Shown in pieces: positions 48,212-59,972 of a DNA stretch of 64,000 nucleotides; position 1 is the first letter of the stretch; every line of letters begins with the position of its first letter. A program made the position numbers and the translations under genes. Location of the stretch: NCBI RefSeq assembly GCF_949628265.1, contig NC_088789.1, positions 25,475,883 to 25,539,882 of the forward strand, written 5' to 3'. This stretch comes from Cloeon dipterum (taxonomy: Eukaryota > Arthropoda > Insecta > Ephemeroptera > Baetidae). The notes beneath the pieces were generated by a model. The model was not told the DNA's origin. It searched no databases and saw nothing but the letters and a program-made list of their open reading frames with translations.

Positions 48212-48396
48212 ATTCGCTGTTAATTCGTCGATTCCAGTTTCATTTTCTCAAACAAAAATTTAATTATTTATGATAGAAAGTGCGTACTTACTTACTCACG
48301 TTGTAAGGGATTGGATTTTTATTAAATTAATATTTTGAATTTGCGCAATCTGGATTTTTAGTTCAATAACCCCACCGACTGATGCTTTTCAGGAGA

Positions 48397-48402
48397 TTTA
48401 TT
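48397..48402 (-). terminator. Poly(A) signal of geminin
   Basis: AATAAA on the minus strand 168 bases after the geminin stop, inside the 358-base gap shared with the 3' end of TMEM120. Confidence 0.45.
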
Positions 48403-48569
48403 TTCACATCATTTAATTAATACAGTTTTAACTGCCTACTTTCACTCCTAAAACACACACACGGGTATTTACATGCAGCTAAAATTAAAAGTGATCACTT
48501 CTCACGACTTAAGTCTTTGGCAGAACCGCTCGTCCGGGTTCTCAGTCAGCGCTGATCTTCAGCTTGTGA

Positions 48570-49403
48570 TTAATCAACGAGCTCCTAAATTAAAACATTA
48601 GTGATCTTGATACAGACATTATTAAATTGATGCTGTACCTTGATAACCTCAGCCATAGCCCTAGCCTCTTCCAACATCTCGTCTTTAATCTTCATGTCGC
48701 TCTCCAGCGCTTTGATCTGCTCCTTCAGCAGTCTGTTCTCCTCGAGTGCTTTTTCCAAGGAAGCAGCCTTGTTCTTCGCCAACCTTTCCCAATAGTGCTC
48801 GCTCGGTGTGTCTGAGAATAAATTAATTATTTACTACCAGCGACAACCTGACTGTGAAATTGGTACCTTCAATCAGATCCTCGGCAGTCACACTTCCAGT
48901 CGCTTCAAACTGTGCGTTTGTCTGAGTGGAAATTTCCGTTGTACTTTTTGTTTCTGGCAATAACTTAAATTTCCTAGAAGGAAACAAATCAAAAGCCGCT
49001 TTAGGTTTGCAATTTTCTTGGTTAATCTCAATATTTTCGTCGCACTTTTTAGGGGAAGCCACCGCTTTCTGCTTGTTTGGGTTGAGGGTCGTCAATGATT
49101 TTTGTTGCAAAGGTGCACGTGACGGTGGAGTAGCAACCACGTCCTGAAATTGAAAAAAAAAACAGTTAACTATCGGTAAAGTTACAGTTTCTGCCGGGTT
49201 ACACATCTCGCCAGTTCTTATGAGAATCCCATGTAAAAGTAGGGGTGGCGAAAACTGTAACTCGGCAGCGAAAACTAGCTTTCCATAGCTATGATGTACG
49301 AAAATTCTTGTCGTTATTTCAGATTGAGAAATCCTCTTGAAGCATGACAATCGCGTACCTTTTTGTCAGGATAGATGACGAACTTCTCAGCTGGAGTCCT
49401 CAT
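48570..49403 (-). CDS. geminin: Geminin, inhibitor of replication licensing
   Basis: Geminin binds Cdt1 and blocks reloading of the MCM helicase in S/G2; it is degraded by the APC/C at mitosis. Four exons: 49359-49403, 48867-49143, 48639-48811, 48570-48584; phases 0, 1, 0 fit, giving 169 residues. The start MRTPAEKFVIYPDKK has the basic, proline-containing character of geminin N-termini; RAPL at 24-27 fits the RxxL destruction-box pattern. Residues 108-165 hold the diagnostic SEHYWERLAKNKAASLEKAL and a heptad coiled coil through MAEVIKELVD, matching the Cdt1-binding and dimerisation segment. The middle is low-complexity and poorly conserved, as usual. The last exon codes only four residues before the stop. 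It lies downstream of the PLEKHA gene on the same strand. The coiled coil could also suggest the relatives GMNC or MCIDAS, but length and N-terminus favour geminin. Confidence 0.9.
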
Positions 49404-51256
49404 TTCACTGCTAGCACGGTCAAATAGATTGTAGCAAACGTTTTAAAATCAGGAATAGCTTCTAAATACGATCCATGCACTCGCACTCGCTAGACTACAG
49501 CTGGTGTTGTGAGCTGTGAAGGTAAAAGCGCGGCAACCACGATTGGATCGTGACGCTGCGCCGTTAGTTTTTTAAGCACAGTGGTGGGGTGAACGTGCAG
49601 TGCAGGTTGCCTACTTCTGATTCTTGGTCCCGTGACATTGCTAACACTAAAAGAGACACGATTTTCTCTTATATTTCCATGTTTTCTCCGTTTACTCAAA
49701 GTTTAGAGCTTTTTTTGCTAAATTTACATAGTTCAAAACTGCTAGAATCCTGCTAATAACGCTATTTTATGTAAAATTATATATTTACTAACAATTATTA
49801 AAATATATATTGCCATCTTGGGTTTGAGGTTTGAGACATCAGTATTACAAAAAATGCACACCGCCGTTTGACTCGTCTCAACCTCCCCCCTTGATAGCTG
49901 AAGGGTTTGGGGGGTGATCACCCTATATCACACATACAGCAACCCCAATTTGCCTCTTTAGTTTCTACATCCGTCGTTACAATTAATATTGCGATGAAAT
50001 TTCTGATTCTGCTGTTAAAAATTTTTTTATCGTAACAGTTTAATTTTTTTAATTATTATAGCTTTTAAAATTTTTAATCTTAACGTTTTCACTCTCTTTA
50101 AAGGATAAAAGGTGGTAGTTTTGGGGTAGATATTTGTTAATTTAAGGGATTTGTGAACAGTGAATAAGTTTGCTAGAAGTGCAGTATGACGCGATTTTGA
50201 TCGCTTTTGCAATTCATAGGGTGGAAGAGGGGTGAGGGTTGAGCACCCTCAAAACCCTTTGGCTATGTAGGGGATGTTGAGACGAGTCTAACGGTGTGTA
50301 AGTTTTGTAATTCTGACCGTTATAGAACCTGAGATTTGGAAGTGACAATATTGCCATAAATGATAGATTGTGAAAAATATGGGTTTGGGCGTTCAATTTG
50401 TGTCTAACATAATTTATTTTTGAAGAGAAAATCATATTTGAGGACAGGTTGCATGCTAAACGGAATAAATTAGACGGTTTTAAATGGGTTTTATTCACTT
50501 TTTGAAGGTTTTGGCAGATTTATAAGATTTCTAGAGTGCTTTAACAGGCTTTCAGCTTACAATTTATTAAAGAAATATTCGATCGCCTAAAATTAAAAGC
50601 CATATAGATCAAAATTTTGATATTTTATCAATTTTGTTTTGTGCATGGGGTGAGGAATGAAATCAAAATCGAAGCTTAGAAAAAACGAGGCATGTTGCTT
50701 TTATTTCCATCTATATTTTCACATTTTTTACTTCAGCTCTTTTATATTGCCCCAAACATTGAATTATAGTCTATTTACAACCTCCCCGTAATATTTTTTC
50801 ACATGATCACTTCTTTATTTCACAATACATTGGTAGAACAGTTTAAGATTTATAAATACACATGCATCGATTTCTTGAGTGTGTGTGTTTTTGTATAACA
50901 ACAGTTTTTACGAGCTTTTAAAATTAATACAATGAAAACGATAGTAGATCCCGCGCAGGCAGGCACGCTTTTTGATCAATTAATAATTTATGGCCTATCT
51001 TTATTCGTACATATACGTTTTATACCATCTCATCAACTCTCTGCTTTATTTAAATACATAGCATGTCAACAAAAAACATATTTTTTAATTGACGTCTTTT
51101 AGTTGTGCGTTTTCAAGTGAGCAACTACTGCGTGTGTGTTTGTATATATGATTGTTTGTCCGTCTGTCTACTAAACTGATAATGAATGGCACGAGCAGGC
51201 ACTTTGATGAACGAATCATCCGTTTTAGTAGCCCTTGATGGTGGTTTGTTCGGAAC
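49404..51256. other. Geminin to PLEKHA gene intergenic region
   Basis: Contains the geminin promoter side and the PLEKHA 3' UTR. Two GACGAGTCTAACGGTG-family repeats in opposite orientation lie at about 49840-49935 and 50215-50345. No coding exon seen; the open frame 49490-49699 has no family features. Confidence 0.5.
49840..50345. repeat. Inverted pair of GACGAGTCTAACGGTG-family repeats
   Basis: A reverse copy (GACTCGTCTCAACCTCC) and a direct copy (GAGACGAGTCTAACGGTGTG) with about 280 bases between. Arrangement like 22183-22490. Confidence 0.65.
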
Positions 51257-54200
51257 TCAGGAGAAAAAGTTGTCCCTCTGCTGGATGAGCGGCAGCTCCG
51301 AAATCGGCGACGAGTCGTCGTCCTCGGTGCTCGCGTCCTTGAACGGCGCGATTTCCAAGGCTCGAGCTGCAATTAGATTTTATTAAAAACCAAATCCAGC
51401 AGGAATCTCCCTGGACTGCTCTCAAGTTTAAGTTAAAAAAAAAATCAAAATGTGCTGGTATAGAGAGAAAAGAGCAGAAAAATTCAGCTGTGAAAAGCGA
51501 CAAACAAAACTGCTTTTGCTGTGGGTTTTCCTCGGAATTCTAAAATGATACTTTGCTATTTCTAAAGCGCGAGGATTCGTCAAAGTGCTAAAAATTCGAG
51601 CATGCCGTGGCTAACTATATACATACCTGCGGAGGAAGGGTCGGCGGCGGCGGCTTCTCACATCCTGCCGTTGCCCTGAGAGGAGCCTACACAAACACAC
51701 GCACAAAATACTGTCAGCAAGCAGGGCTACAGGTCACTTTGGCCAATCAGAGCCGCGATTCGAATGGAAATTATCAAATTTCTGGGATGGAATTTGGGGG
51801 AAAAAATCAAGAGCTGAGGTTGTGTAACTAAAATAAAAATCACAAACGAAAATTTCGTGCAGGAAAACGTGCTAGGCTAGAGAAAACTTGTTGATAAACC
51901 AACATACACAAGAACAAAAAAAATCTGCATGCAGATATTGTAAAAATACGTATTTGGGTTCGCCGCTTTACCTGCGACCATTTTGCTTTTCTCCTTCACT
52001 TGCTGCGCCAACAGTTGGTTCAGCTGCAGAATGTGTTCCCGCTGCTTCTTTTCCGCGGCCAGCTTGAGCTTCATGGTCGAGTTGACTTCCTCTCCGCTGC
52101 CTTCGTTAGTTGGAGATTGCGCTGGAAGCAAGAAAAATGGTCAGGCATTTTTTTATAAATATTAAAAAGAAAATTAATTAAATGAGCTATAAATCAGCGG
52201 GGTCCAGATGTGCGACAAAATTGGTTCGCACTGCGCAGATCCAAGATGGCGTCTGAATGAGGGAAACAAAAAGCTCTCTTTGGATTCTCGTACGAGTTTC
52301 TAGAGTATGTTTTTACGATTCAAAAGACACAATTAGAACAAGAAATGCCAATTACGTCACAATATTGACGAAAACTTGGATCTTTTCGCGCATTTTCACG
52401 TGACGCCATATCTGCGCGTCGCACGAATCTGGCTCCCGCTGCTATTTAAATAAATTTATAGCCAGATTTTCCTTTATGCAAAATACCTTGACTTTCTGAG
52501 GTAAGAGGAGTTGTTTCCGACAGCATCTTCCTGATGGACTCTGCCTTGCGCAGCCGCTGCAGCTGTTCCTCAGCGGACATTTCTGGCTCCTGCAAGGAAT
52601 ATTAATTTTAATCTTTTTAATTCAAAGGCATATACAAGAGCGTACCTTTTCTGGTACGTATCTCTCCGGGATCACGATTTTGTTGGGGGTGCCGAGGATG
52701 CTGTCGATGGTGGTTTCGTTGTACTTGAGTTCCCGCTGGCTCAGGGTGGAACGCACCACGTCTGGCGCGCCGGCTACCCTGCGCCTCAGGGCGCGTTCCA
52801 TGTCCAGGTCGTCACGCGCCCTAGCACCTGAGCCCTGGAGATTGGAACCAAAGAGGCGTTTTAGAACAGGCAAATTCGTAACATTTAATGTTTAAAAAGA
52901 GAAGCAAAAAACTCGAAACAGAAGACAATAAAGAGAGCTGCAAAGGTTCAAGTATTACAAGAGAAGATGAGCATCACCATCTTTGTGAAAATATTACAAA
53001 CAACAGAAACACACGTTTTCTCGATACACAAAAGCCAAACTTGAGTGAAGAGTGTGCAGAAACGACCAAATTACTGCCACATCTTGGGAAAGCTTTCCAA
53101 CAATTTCAATAAAGCGTGTTAAAAAGAATGAGACATAATTTAAGCAGTTTTAGGTTTGAATAATCTTTCCCAAGCAAAACAAATCCTGATCGACGAATCC
53201 CTAAATTTTTAAAATAGGCCAAGCATTAGTCTCGTTTTTCCAGCAATTAAAAACGCCCTGGACAAAATTTTTTGGAGGGGCTAAAATTCTAAAAATGCCT
53301 AATTTACGTTGCAGAAAAAATCTGAAACTTTAAGCCTCTGTAAAAAATACAATTTTTATGAATTTTGGTCCAGAATTTTAAGGTGTGACATTTTGTAAAA
53401 AAACTGAGGTGTCCAAAATCTTCATGAAAAAATCCTGTGAAATTAATTGAAACGAAACTGCCCCAAATCGAGACGATTGCTTTGTTAGACCTATTGCTAA
53501 ATGTGAGTGTTCAAGTCACCAAGGCACACACGCGACAAACGAGTTAGAGAGTACAAAAGTAAAAGAGAGAAAGAGAGTAATTATTGCATTAGTGAGTAAC
53601 ATAATTAGTTAGTGTCATGCAGAGGGTAGTGCAGAGTGTCGCGATTGCTGACGGGGGGCTACCATGTTGGAATCGGCCTTGCTCTGCTGGCCGCCGGTCA
53701 CCGTGTGGTGCCGTCGCTTGGTTTTGGGCACCGTCCGCCGCCGGGTCATTTCCTGCACGATGGCCCTGGCCGCCTCGCTCTGGTACACGGGGGACACGGG
53801 GCCAGAGCTGGAGCTGCCCTCGAACACGCCCTCGTCCAGCAGCCGCGGGCTCTCCTCGGCGGCGCCGCCGAACAGCTGCGCGTGTGCCGACAGCGGCCGC
53901 TCGCCTTGCGGGCTCTGCGTTTTGCCAAGGGCCAAGGGTCAACATTTAGAAAATCACACACTCAAGAGTGCGAAACGAGAATTGATGGATGCGATATGTG
54001 ATGTGTGAACATCGAATGACGATACTGATTGTGTCGAGCGCTGTCAAATTTAGACGCGATTATTATGTTTATTTGTAAAACATTTGGGATTTTAATTCAA
54101 TTTTCAGCTTCATTTGACTCTGGTTTTAGAGGCACTTTTTTTCTTCGATTCTAGGACCAAATTAGATGTTTAAAATAACAAGTTCAAGGTCAGACCGTCT

Positions 54201-57200
54201 AAATTTCACAGCTCAAATTATTGTGCGGATGGAAACAGTTTTTTTCACACAATTTTTCTAACGAGGTTTTGATGTTTTACTCTTTGGCGAAATTATTGAA
54301 TTCGTAAAGCTTTCTCTGGTGTGAATTAGTGGTGAAAATTTCGATTGGACGATTTTATGGATTTCTAGAAAATTTCAAAATTGATTTAAAGATATAGATT
54401 TTTCTCAGTTGAGCTTAAATTTGGTTTGCAGACTCAAATGAGAAAAATCGATCGATTGATAATTTTTGACGTTTCAAAATAAATTTAAAAAATTCCACAG
54501 GGAATAGTTCTAAACTTGGTAAGTTTTTAAAGGCTAATCTTGAAGCAAAACCCAATCATTTTTTGTGAAAGCTGACGAACAAATGTCCTGTTTTTTAATT
54601 GGTAGTGAGCTCAAAATAAAAAAATTTGACTGTTGATGAGCCTTAAGAAAAATGAATAAATTGATATTTCATTGTGATTTATTGAAAGCTGGCTTCGAAA
54701 TTAAAATTTGAATGATTTATTGTGTTAAATCCCATTGGGATTTTTAACTGTCGGAGCTGCATACCTCGCTTACTTTGTAAAAACAAAAAAATTCCCCTAT
54801 AATTAAATCTCTAAACTTGTTGGATGCTTCACAATTTCAATAATTTTGCCTAAAACGAAATCGTAGAATCCTATTGGAGTTTCCTTGTTTTATATACAGT
54901 TCAAAATAAAATCGGTAAATATATTAATTGGTATTGCAATTAAAAATAATGCAAATTTGATCATAGATGACATCTTGGTTAATTTAAAATCTAAATTTTC
55001 AGAAAAAATAGAAACAAATAACATCGAAATTCAGAAGGTAACCTTTCATGCAAAAGAAAAACACAAAAGAAATTTCATTCTTTATCAGAGAATGATTTTT
55101 AACTACTGAAAAAATGTATATTCTTCCTGAAACCCATGCAGACATTTCTTGCAGTATTGGCGGCCCTTAAATTTAAAAATTCTGACTCACCAGCGTCCTG
55201 TGCGCTCGCAGGGTGACGATGTCGCTGCGCGGGGAGAGGGCCCTGGACGGGGGCGGCGGAGGCTGCTTGCCAAAGCCGCGGGGCAGCGAAAGCGAACGCT
55301 GGAACACGTGCGGGTCAACTGGCTGCTGTTGTTGCTGCTCTTGCTGGGCCTGCAGCTCCATCAGCAGCGACAACTCGAGTGCGGTGGGCGGCGGCGGGTG
55401 GTCCTCCTCGCTCACGCGGCCCATCGACAGGTCCATCTCCATGCTCGGCCGCTGCTTCACCCTGTTGCGCCGTTCAGACTCGCGCTTCACGATTCTCACT
55501 GTTTTGATCTCAGCCTTTTCTGTCTTGGGAATGATGCCTGAGGATTAACAATAAAAGAAAATCATTTTAATAGAGGAATTTAATCACTGCTTAAATTTTA
55601 AGCAAAAAAATTCACCAATTTTCCGGAACAATGGAATTTTTGAAAATAATTTCGATACTTTATACTGTACGATGTAATTTTATAAGCCCTCAAACGTTGC
55701 TGTTGACGTTAAAATTATCAGAAAATTAAAAATATTGAATATTTCGGTATTTTCCAGACATTTGCCTTCGAAACTGGAAAAAACACGAAATTTTTCACCC
55801 TCGAGAAACCTCTTAAACGTTTTATTTTCTTCTTCTCCTAGTCACAAAATATATTAACGACCTACCGTTGGATTTGTGACGAGCAGAAGCGTTCAAGAGA
55901 GGTTTATCAAGGTTAACGAAATTCGTATTTTTGCAGTTTCAAAGGCAAAAACAAGGAAAACGCCACTGATAATTTTCCTAATCAAGGGTTTCAATTTTTA
56001 CAAAAAGTTCCACCGAAAATAAATATTTTTTTCTAATTATTTTTCTTTCTCACCATAAAACCTCTTCATGCGGTCGTCAGCCTCGCTGATGTCCTGCGGC
56101 TCGTAGTAAGTGGTGGCTGAGCCATTGTACAAGGACGGGTCTTCCGGGGCAGGGGGCGGAGGCGGAGAGAGGTCGTCGGGGGTGAGGGGCTCCTTTCCGT
56201 TCATAGAATAGTCGAGGATCTCCGTATTGACGTAGAGTGGTGACATTGGCGACGCGACCGCCCTGTCTATCGAGTGCATCGAGTCGAGGTCCGTCTCCAA
56301 CCACGTGGAGGACGGCCTCCGCGTCCTGGGGGTGGACGGCAACGAGGCCGGCGAGTGCGCTGGCGAGCTTGCTGGATGCATTTTGCCCCTCAGCTCTGGC
56401 GTTTGCGTCAGGCTGTGCCGTTTTTCTGTCAGTTGCCTTACCTGCGATTTAGATCAAAAATTAAATCGTGGAAAATTAATTAAATGGATTACAATTGCCA
56501 TTGAAGTAAACAATTGTTTACTCAATTAAATGATTTATTTGGCACCAACCTGAAGGCTGAGGTCATGCCGTTGTCTCTGGAGGTCACCGACCAGATTCTG
56601 CACCCTGCGTAGCTCCAGTTCCAAGTCAACAGCCGTTGAGCCTTGGACCATCATCGTTGGCGTGGCGGACCTGCTCATCATCCTCTGGTTTTCCGCCTTC
56701 TGCCGCAGCATCATGATGTCGTGTTCTACCCTGGCGTTCTCCACGACGATGTCCTCCATTTTCTTGGAGTGCATGGCCAAAAGGTGTCTGACCCTGTTGA
56801 ATTCCGTTTCCATGAGCCGCTTCTGCTGGTGATACAGTTCACCTTCGGCGACGGTGCATGTTGCTAGTTTGTGGCGTAGACCCCCCATGGCTCTTTGCAG
56901 AAGGGTTTTGTCTTGCTGCAGGTTCTGGAGGATCAGCGCCTGCTCTTGCAACTGCCGCTCAAGGTGATACAACTGCTGCATTTTCATCTAAAATGGACAC
57001 GAAATTTTAGTTTTAAATATAAAAACATTTTTTTAAATAAATATAAAGTTTGAAAAATTGTTTGTTTTGAATTAAATATTTAAGAGCAAATTTCTCTGCA
57101 AGAAGCCGTTCACAAGTTAACAAAATAAATAAAAACAAAGAAAATTGCCTTTTGTCAGGGTTTTTAAATATGTTCTAACGCCCAAATCTCAAGTTCTAAT

Positions 57201-59972
57201 GGTCAGATTTTCAAACAGAAAACACCACTAGACATTTCTCAACCTCCCCTAGAGATCCAAAGTAAACTAAGGGTGTCTACCACCCCTTTAACCCCAGTTT
57301 TTGCAGCCTAAAAACAAGATATTTTCACTTTTTTATTGTTTGTGCCTTAATGCACAACGGAATTGAATGTTTTCTAAGCATCAAATCTACAAAAACTGCA
57401 CACTGTTCGACTCGTCATGACTTCTCCTAGATATCAGAAGCAGTCAAAGGGTGTTAAAAAAAAAGAATGCATTTTTCGCCGGGAAAAATCAAATGATGTG
57501 AAAAATTGAGTGAGTAAACAGTTAAAAGTGGCTCAAATTAAACCTGATTGTCGGGACACTCTTTGGCTTGAGCGACGACGATGCTGATGGCGTTGACCAC
57601 GAAGACCGCCCATTTCTCCCATACCTGCTTTAATAATTTATCCAACACTTCTGGACACCAAAATCTGTGGTGCTGCAGAAAGGTTTACCACACTGATAAA
57701 TCATTCCTATTTCTCACCCCTAGACGTACCAGGATCGGTTGTAATTAAAAAAAATTACCATTATAAGCAAAATTTAATCAATTTTACGCATTTTAAACAT
57801 GACCAGAGGGTTGAGGTCATCTGAATTTCATTTAACGCCTCTAATCAAATATTGAGGATTTCTGTTTAGCTCTATATAATTATAAAAATGGCCATTCTGC
57901 TATTTCTCCCTCATTAAAATCAATTCAGAATTCAAGGGGTTAAAAAATAAATTTCATGTTCAATGTTGTCCAGGTACATTAATTGATTTATATTTGGCTC
58001 AATGCGATAGAATTTCTATTAAACAAGTCGTTAGAACATGAACCTGGAGTTCGGCATGCTCAGGTGGACTGAGCCTGTTCCACTCCATGATGCGCTGCTC
58101 GTACATGTTGAAGTCGAACCTCTGCATCGGCGGTGGCGTGATGGCAGCGCTTCTTGGCAGCGAGCTGATGGACGAGCCGCGGTACATGGAGCCCAGCTTG
58201 ACCATGTTGTCCACCAGGGTCACCAGCGGCTTACCCTTCTCATGCTACAGAAAATCAACGGACCTTAGCAAGATGAGCAAAAGTGGCGGAGGGCGTACTT
58301 GTTTCTCAATCTCCTGCAAGTGCCTCTTGAGGTCCTCGAGGCGCCTCAAGTGTTCCGCCTTGCGCGCCGCGTCGAGCTCGGCCAGACGTGCCTGAAGGGT
58401 GAGAAAAAGAGGCCGATTAGTCGATCATATTGCTTTCGACCCGATCGAATTAGTGTAAGCAATTAGCCGCCGCGGCGATTTCACAAGCAAAACAGGGTTA
58501 TTCTTGGTTAGATTCCAGCCGAAACCGCACCGCTTCTCAGCCTTGAGAGAGAGTTAAAACCGAGAGCGGCATAAAAACAGACCACAGGACGAAACGTTAG
58601 TATTTGTCCCCGACTTGCGTCAGCAACACACAGATTATTGCAAAGCCTCGTGTATCATTGTTATTCAAGTTGTTTTCCGAGCCCAGTGAACATATAGATG
58701 CACTCAAAATCAGCACCTGACTGAGGATTTCGGCTTGACACAACTCAGCCACCCGACTCAAAGAGGAGCTTTCCCTCCTCAGTTGGATCAGCAGCAGCAC
58801 CAGCTCTTCGTGCGTGCGACCAAGCAACGCGCCGGCCGTCATTTTTCTGCTCAGCGGCGACATGCCAGCTTTAACCAACTGTCACAATACCACGAATTTT
58901 ATTTAGACACAGCGATTAAAAAAAATTATGATCCAAATTTTCACAGTACAAATTGTCTTTTCAAGATGCCATAACTAGAGGAATAAATATTTAGATGAAA
59001 TCATTGTATATATGCCCATTTTCAAACAATTATTAAAAAAGGAAAAGAGAATGGCAACTTTTTTAATTTTTTATTACTGGCAGTGCAATGTTGGTGAAAT
59101 TTCTTATTTCATCGATATAGATTAATTATTTTCTATTTAACGACATCTTAAAATTGTTCACTTTTCCTTATTCCATTGATTCCCGTGCGGATAGAATTGG
59201 AATTTTAGCTACATTTTAAAATTAAAATGAGATCATAGAGCTCTTTGGCTCTGTCAATTATTTTTCATTTAATTTCGATTCCTCTCGTTGCAATCTATCC
59301 TCTGGTGAGTGAATTTTGAGGAAACATTCCCTAGATTGTGAATAAATCGGGATTTTACAATAAGGATACAATTATATTGATGCTCGCTGCATATACTAAA
59401 AAATTGAAACGGCACCCTGGGATTTTTTGAATAGTATTCCAAGTAAACGTTAAATGGATTTTTCACAAATTTTCCACAAAGCTAATTTTCTGCACCTGAA
59501 CGAAAATGCTAATTCTACGCAAGGATACGGTGCTACAAGAAAAAGCAAGACCATTATTTCTAAAGTGATTCAGTGTCGGATACATCAAAAGTGAATTTTC
59601 AAACAGTTTTTCTAGCTACTGTGCAACCCTTAACATTTCTATATAAAATTGCAGACACGAAAACTCAAAAGGAAATTCAATAATAAATATTTCTCCTTAC
59701 CGATCTGCGAGCCTGTTCCGTGTCTGAGATGGTGACGCCCTCGTCAGGGCCGAGCAGCCCTTGTGGGAGGGGCGAACTGGCAGCCGATGGGACCTTGGGC
59801 GAGGCCCCGCGGCTGCAGAGCCTCGCCCCAGCCCTAAACGCGGCGTGACTTGCGCTGACGGGGTCCTCCAGGTTCGTGAAGGCTGTTGGCTGCACGGTCA
59901 TCGGCCGCTGCTGCTGCCGCTGGTGGCTGCGAACTGCTGGAATGCTTTCCTGAATCGACCCCGAACCTGAGC
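51257..59972 (-). CDS. kmr: PLEKHA5/6/7 family protein (kramer orthologue), C-terminal part
   Basis: Partial: the N-terminal part, where the family's PH domain lies, is upstream. Exons in order: 59701-59972, 58717-58878, 58299-58391, 58044-58244, 57544-57624, 56550-56987, 56054-56441, 55191-55537, 53663-53914, 52646-52834, 52487-52589, 51972-52121, 51257-51366; phases agree throughout, about 928 residues. Family marks: THEELVLLLIQLRRE, LVDNMVKLGSMYRG, the long coiled-coil exon at 56550-56987, MKRFYGIIPKTEKAEIKTVR across an exon junction, NKIVIPERYVPEKEPEMS and QLQRLRKAESIRKML. Proline-rich and poly-Gln stretches lie in exon 55191-55537. In vertebrates these proteins bind phosphoinositides and junction or Wnt-pathway partners; fly kramer acts on Dishevelled turnover. 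The hydrophobic exon 57544-57624 is less certain. The end (SELPLIQQRDNFFS) is reached when exon 51627-51686 is skipped. The symbol assumes single-copy orthology. Confidence 0.88.
51627..51686 (-). CDS. Possible alternative 3' exon of the PLEKHA gene, with in-frame stop
   Basis: 60 bases with a GTAG acceptor and a CAG|GTATGT donor, between the last two exons. Entered in the phase left by 51972-52121 it adds about ten residues (GSSQGNGRM) and then a TGA. Its length is divisible by three, so skipping keeps the frame into 51257-51366. Using an internal acceptor (CTCTCAG) would instead open a basic frame. It may create a short C-terminus, be a decoy, or not be used. Confidence 0.4.
52195..52441. 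mobile_element. hAT-type MITE, copy in PLEKHA intron
   Basis: Starts CAGCGGGGTCCAGATGTGCG and ends CGAATCTGGCTCCCGCTG, 247 bases; the body aligns with 61329-61588. Flanking octamers CTATAAAT and CTATTTAA agree at only five of eight positions, so the insertion is older or the duplication has decayed. Confidence 0.8.
53915..55190. other. PLEKHA intron without further features
   Basis: AT-rich intron between exons 55191-55537 and 53663-53914. No exon, RNA gene or clear repeat seen. Confidence 0.5.
57165..57470 (-). repeat. Pair of GACGAGTCTAACGGTG-family repeats
   Basis: Two reverse copies (about 57165-57300 and 57375-57470) with a spacer matching that of 33730-34165. Lies in the PLEKHA intron between 56987 and 57544. 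Confidence 0.65.
59260..59430 (+). mobile_element. Partial TTAA-flanked MITE in PLEKHA intron
   Basis: Core TTTCGATTCCTCTCGTTGCA followed by GGTGAGTGAATTTTGAGGAA, as in other copies. Ends not found. Confidence 0.5.

Noticed and set aside
51225-51503. Alternative reading frame of the last PLEKHA exon ending at 51225
   Set aside because: It needs an internal acceptor and a phase shift; the phase-1 frame from 51972-52121 gives a cleaner end.
53617-54008. Plus-strand open frames of 110-121 codons
   Set aside because: Antisense shadows of the GC-rich PLEKHA exon at 53663-53914.
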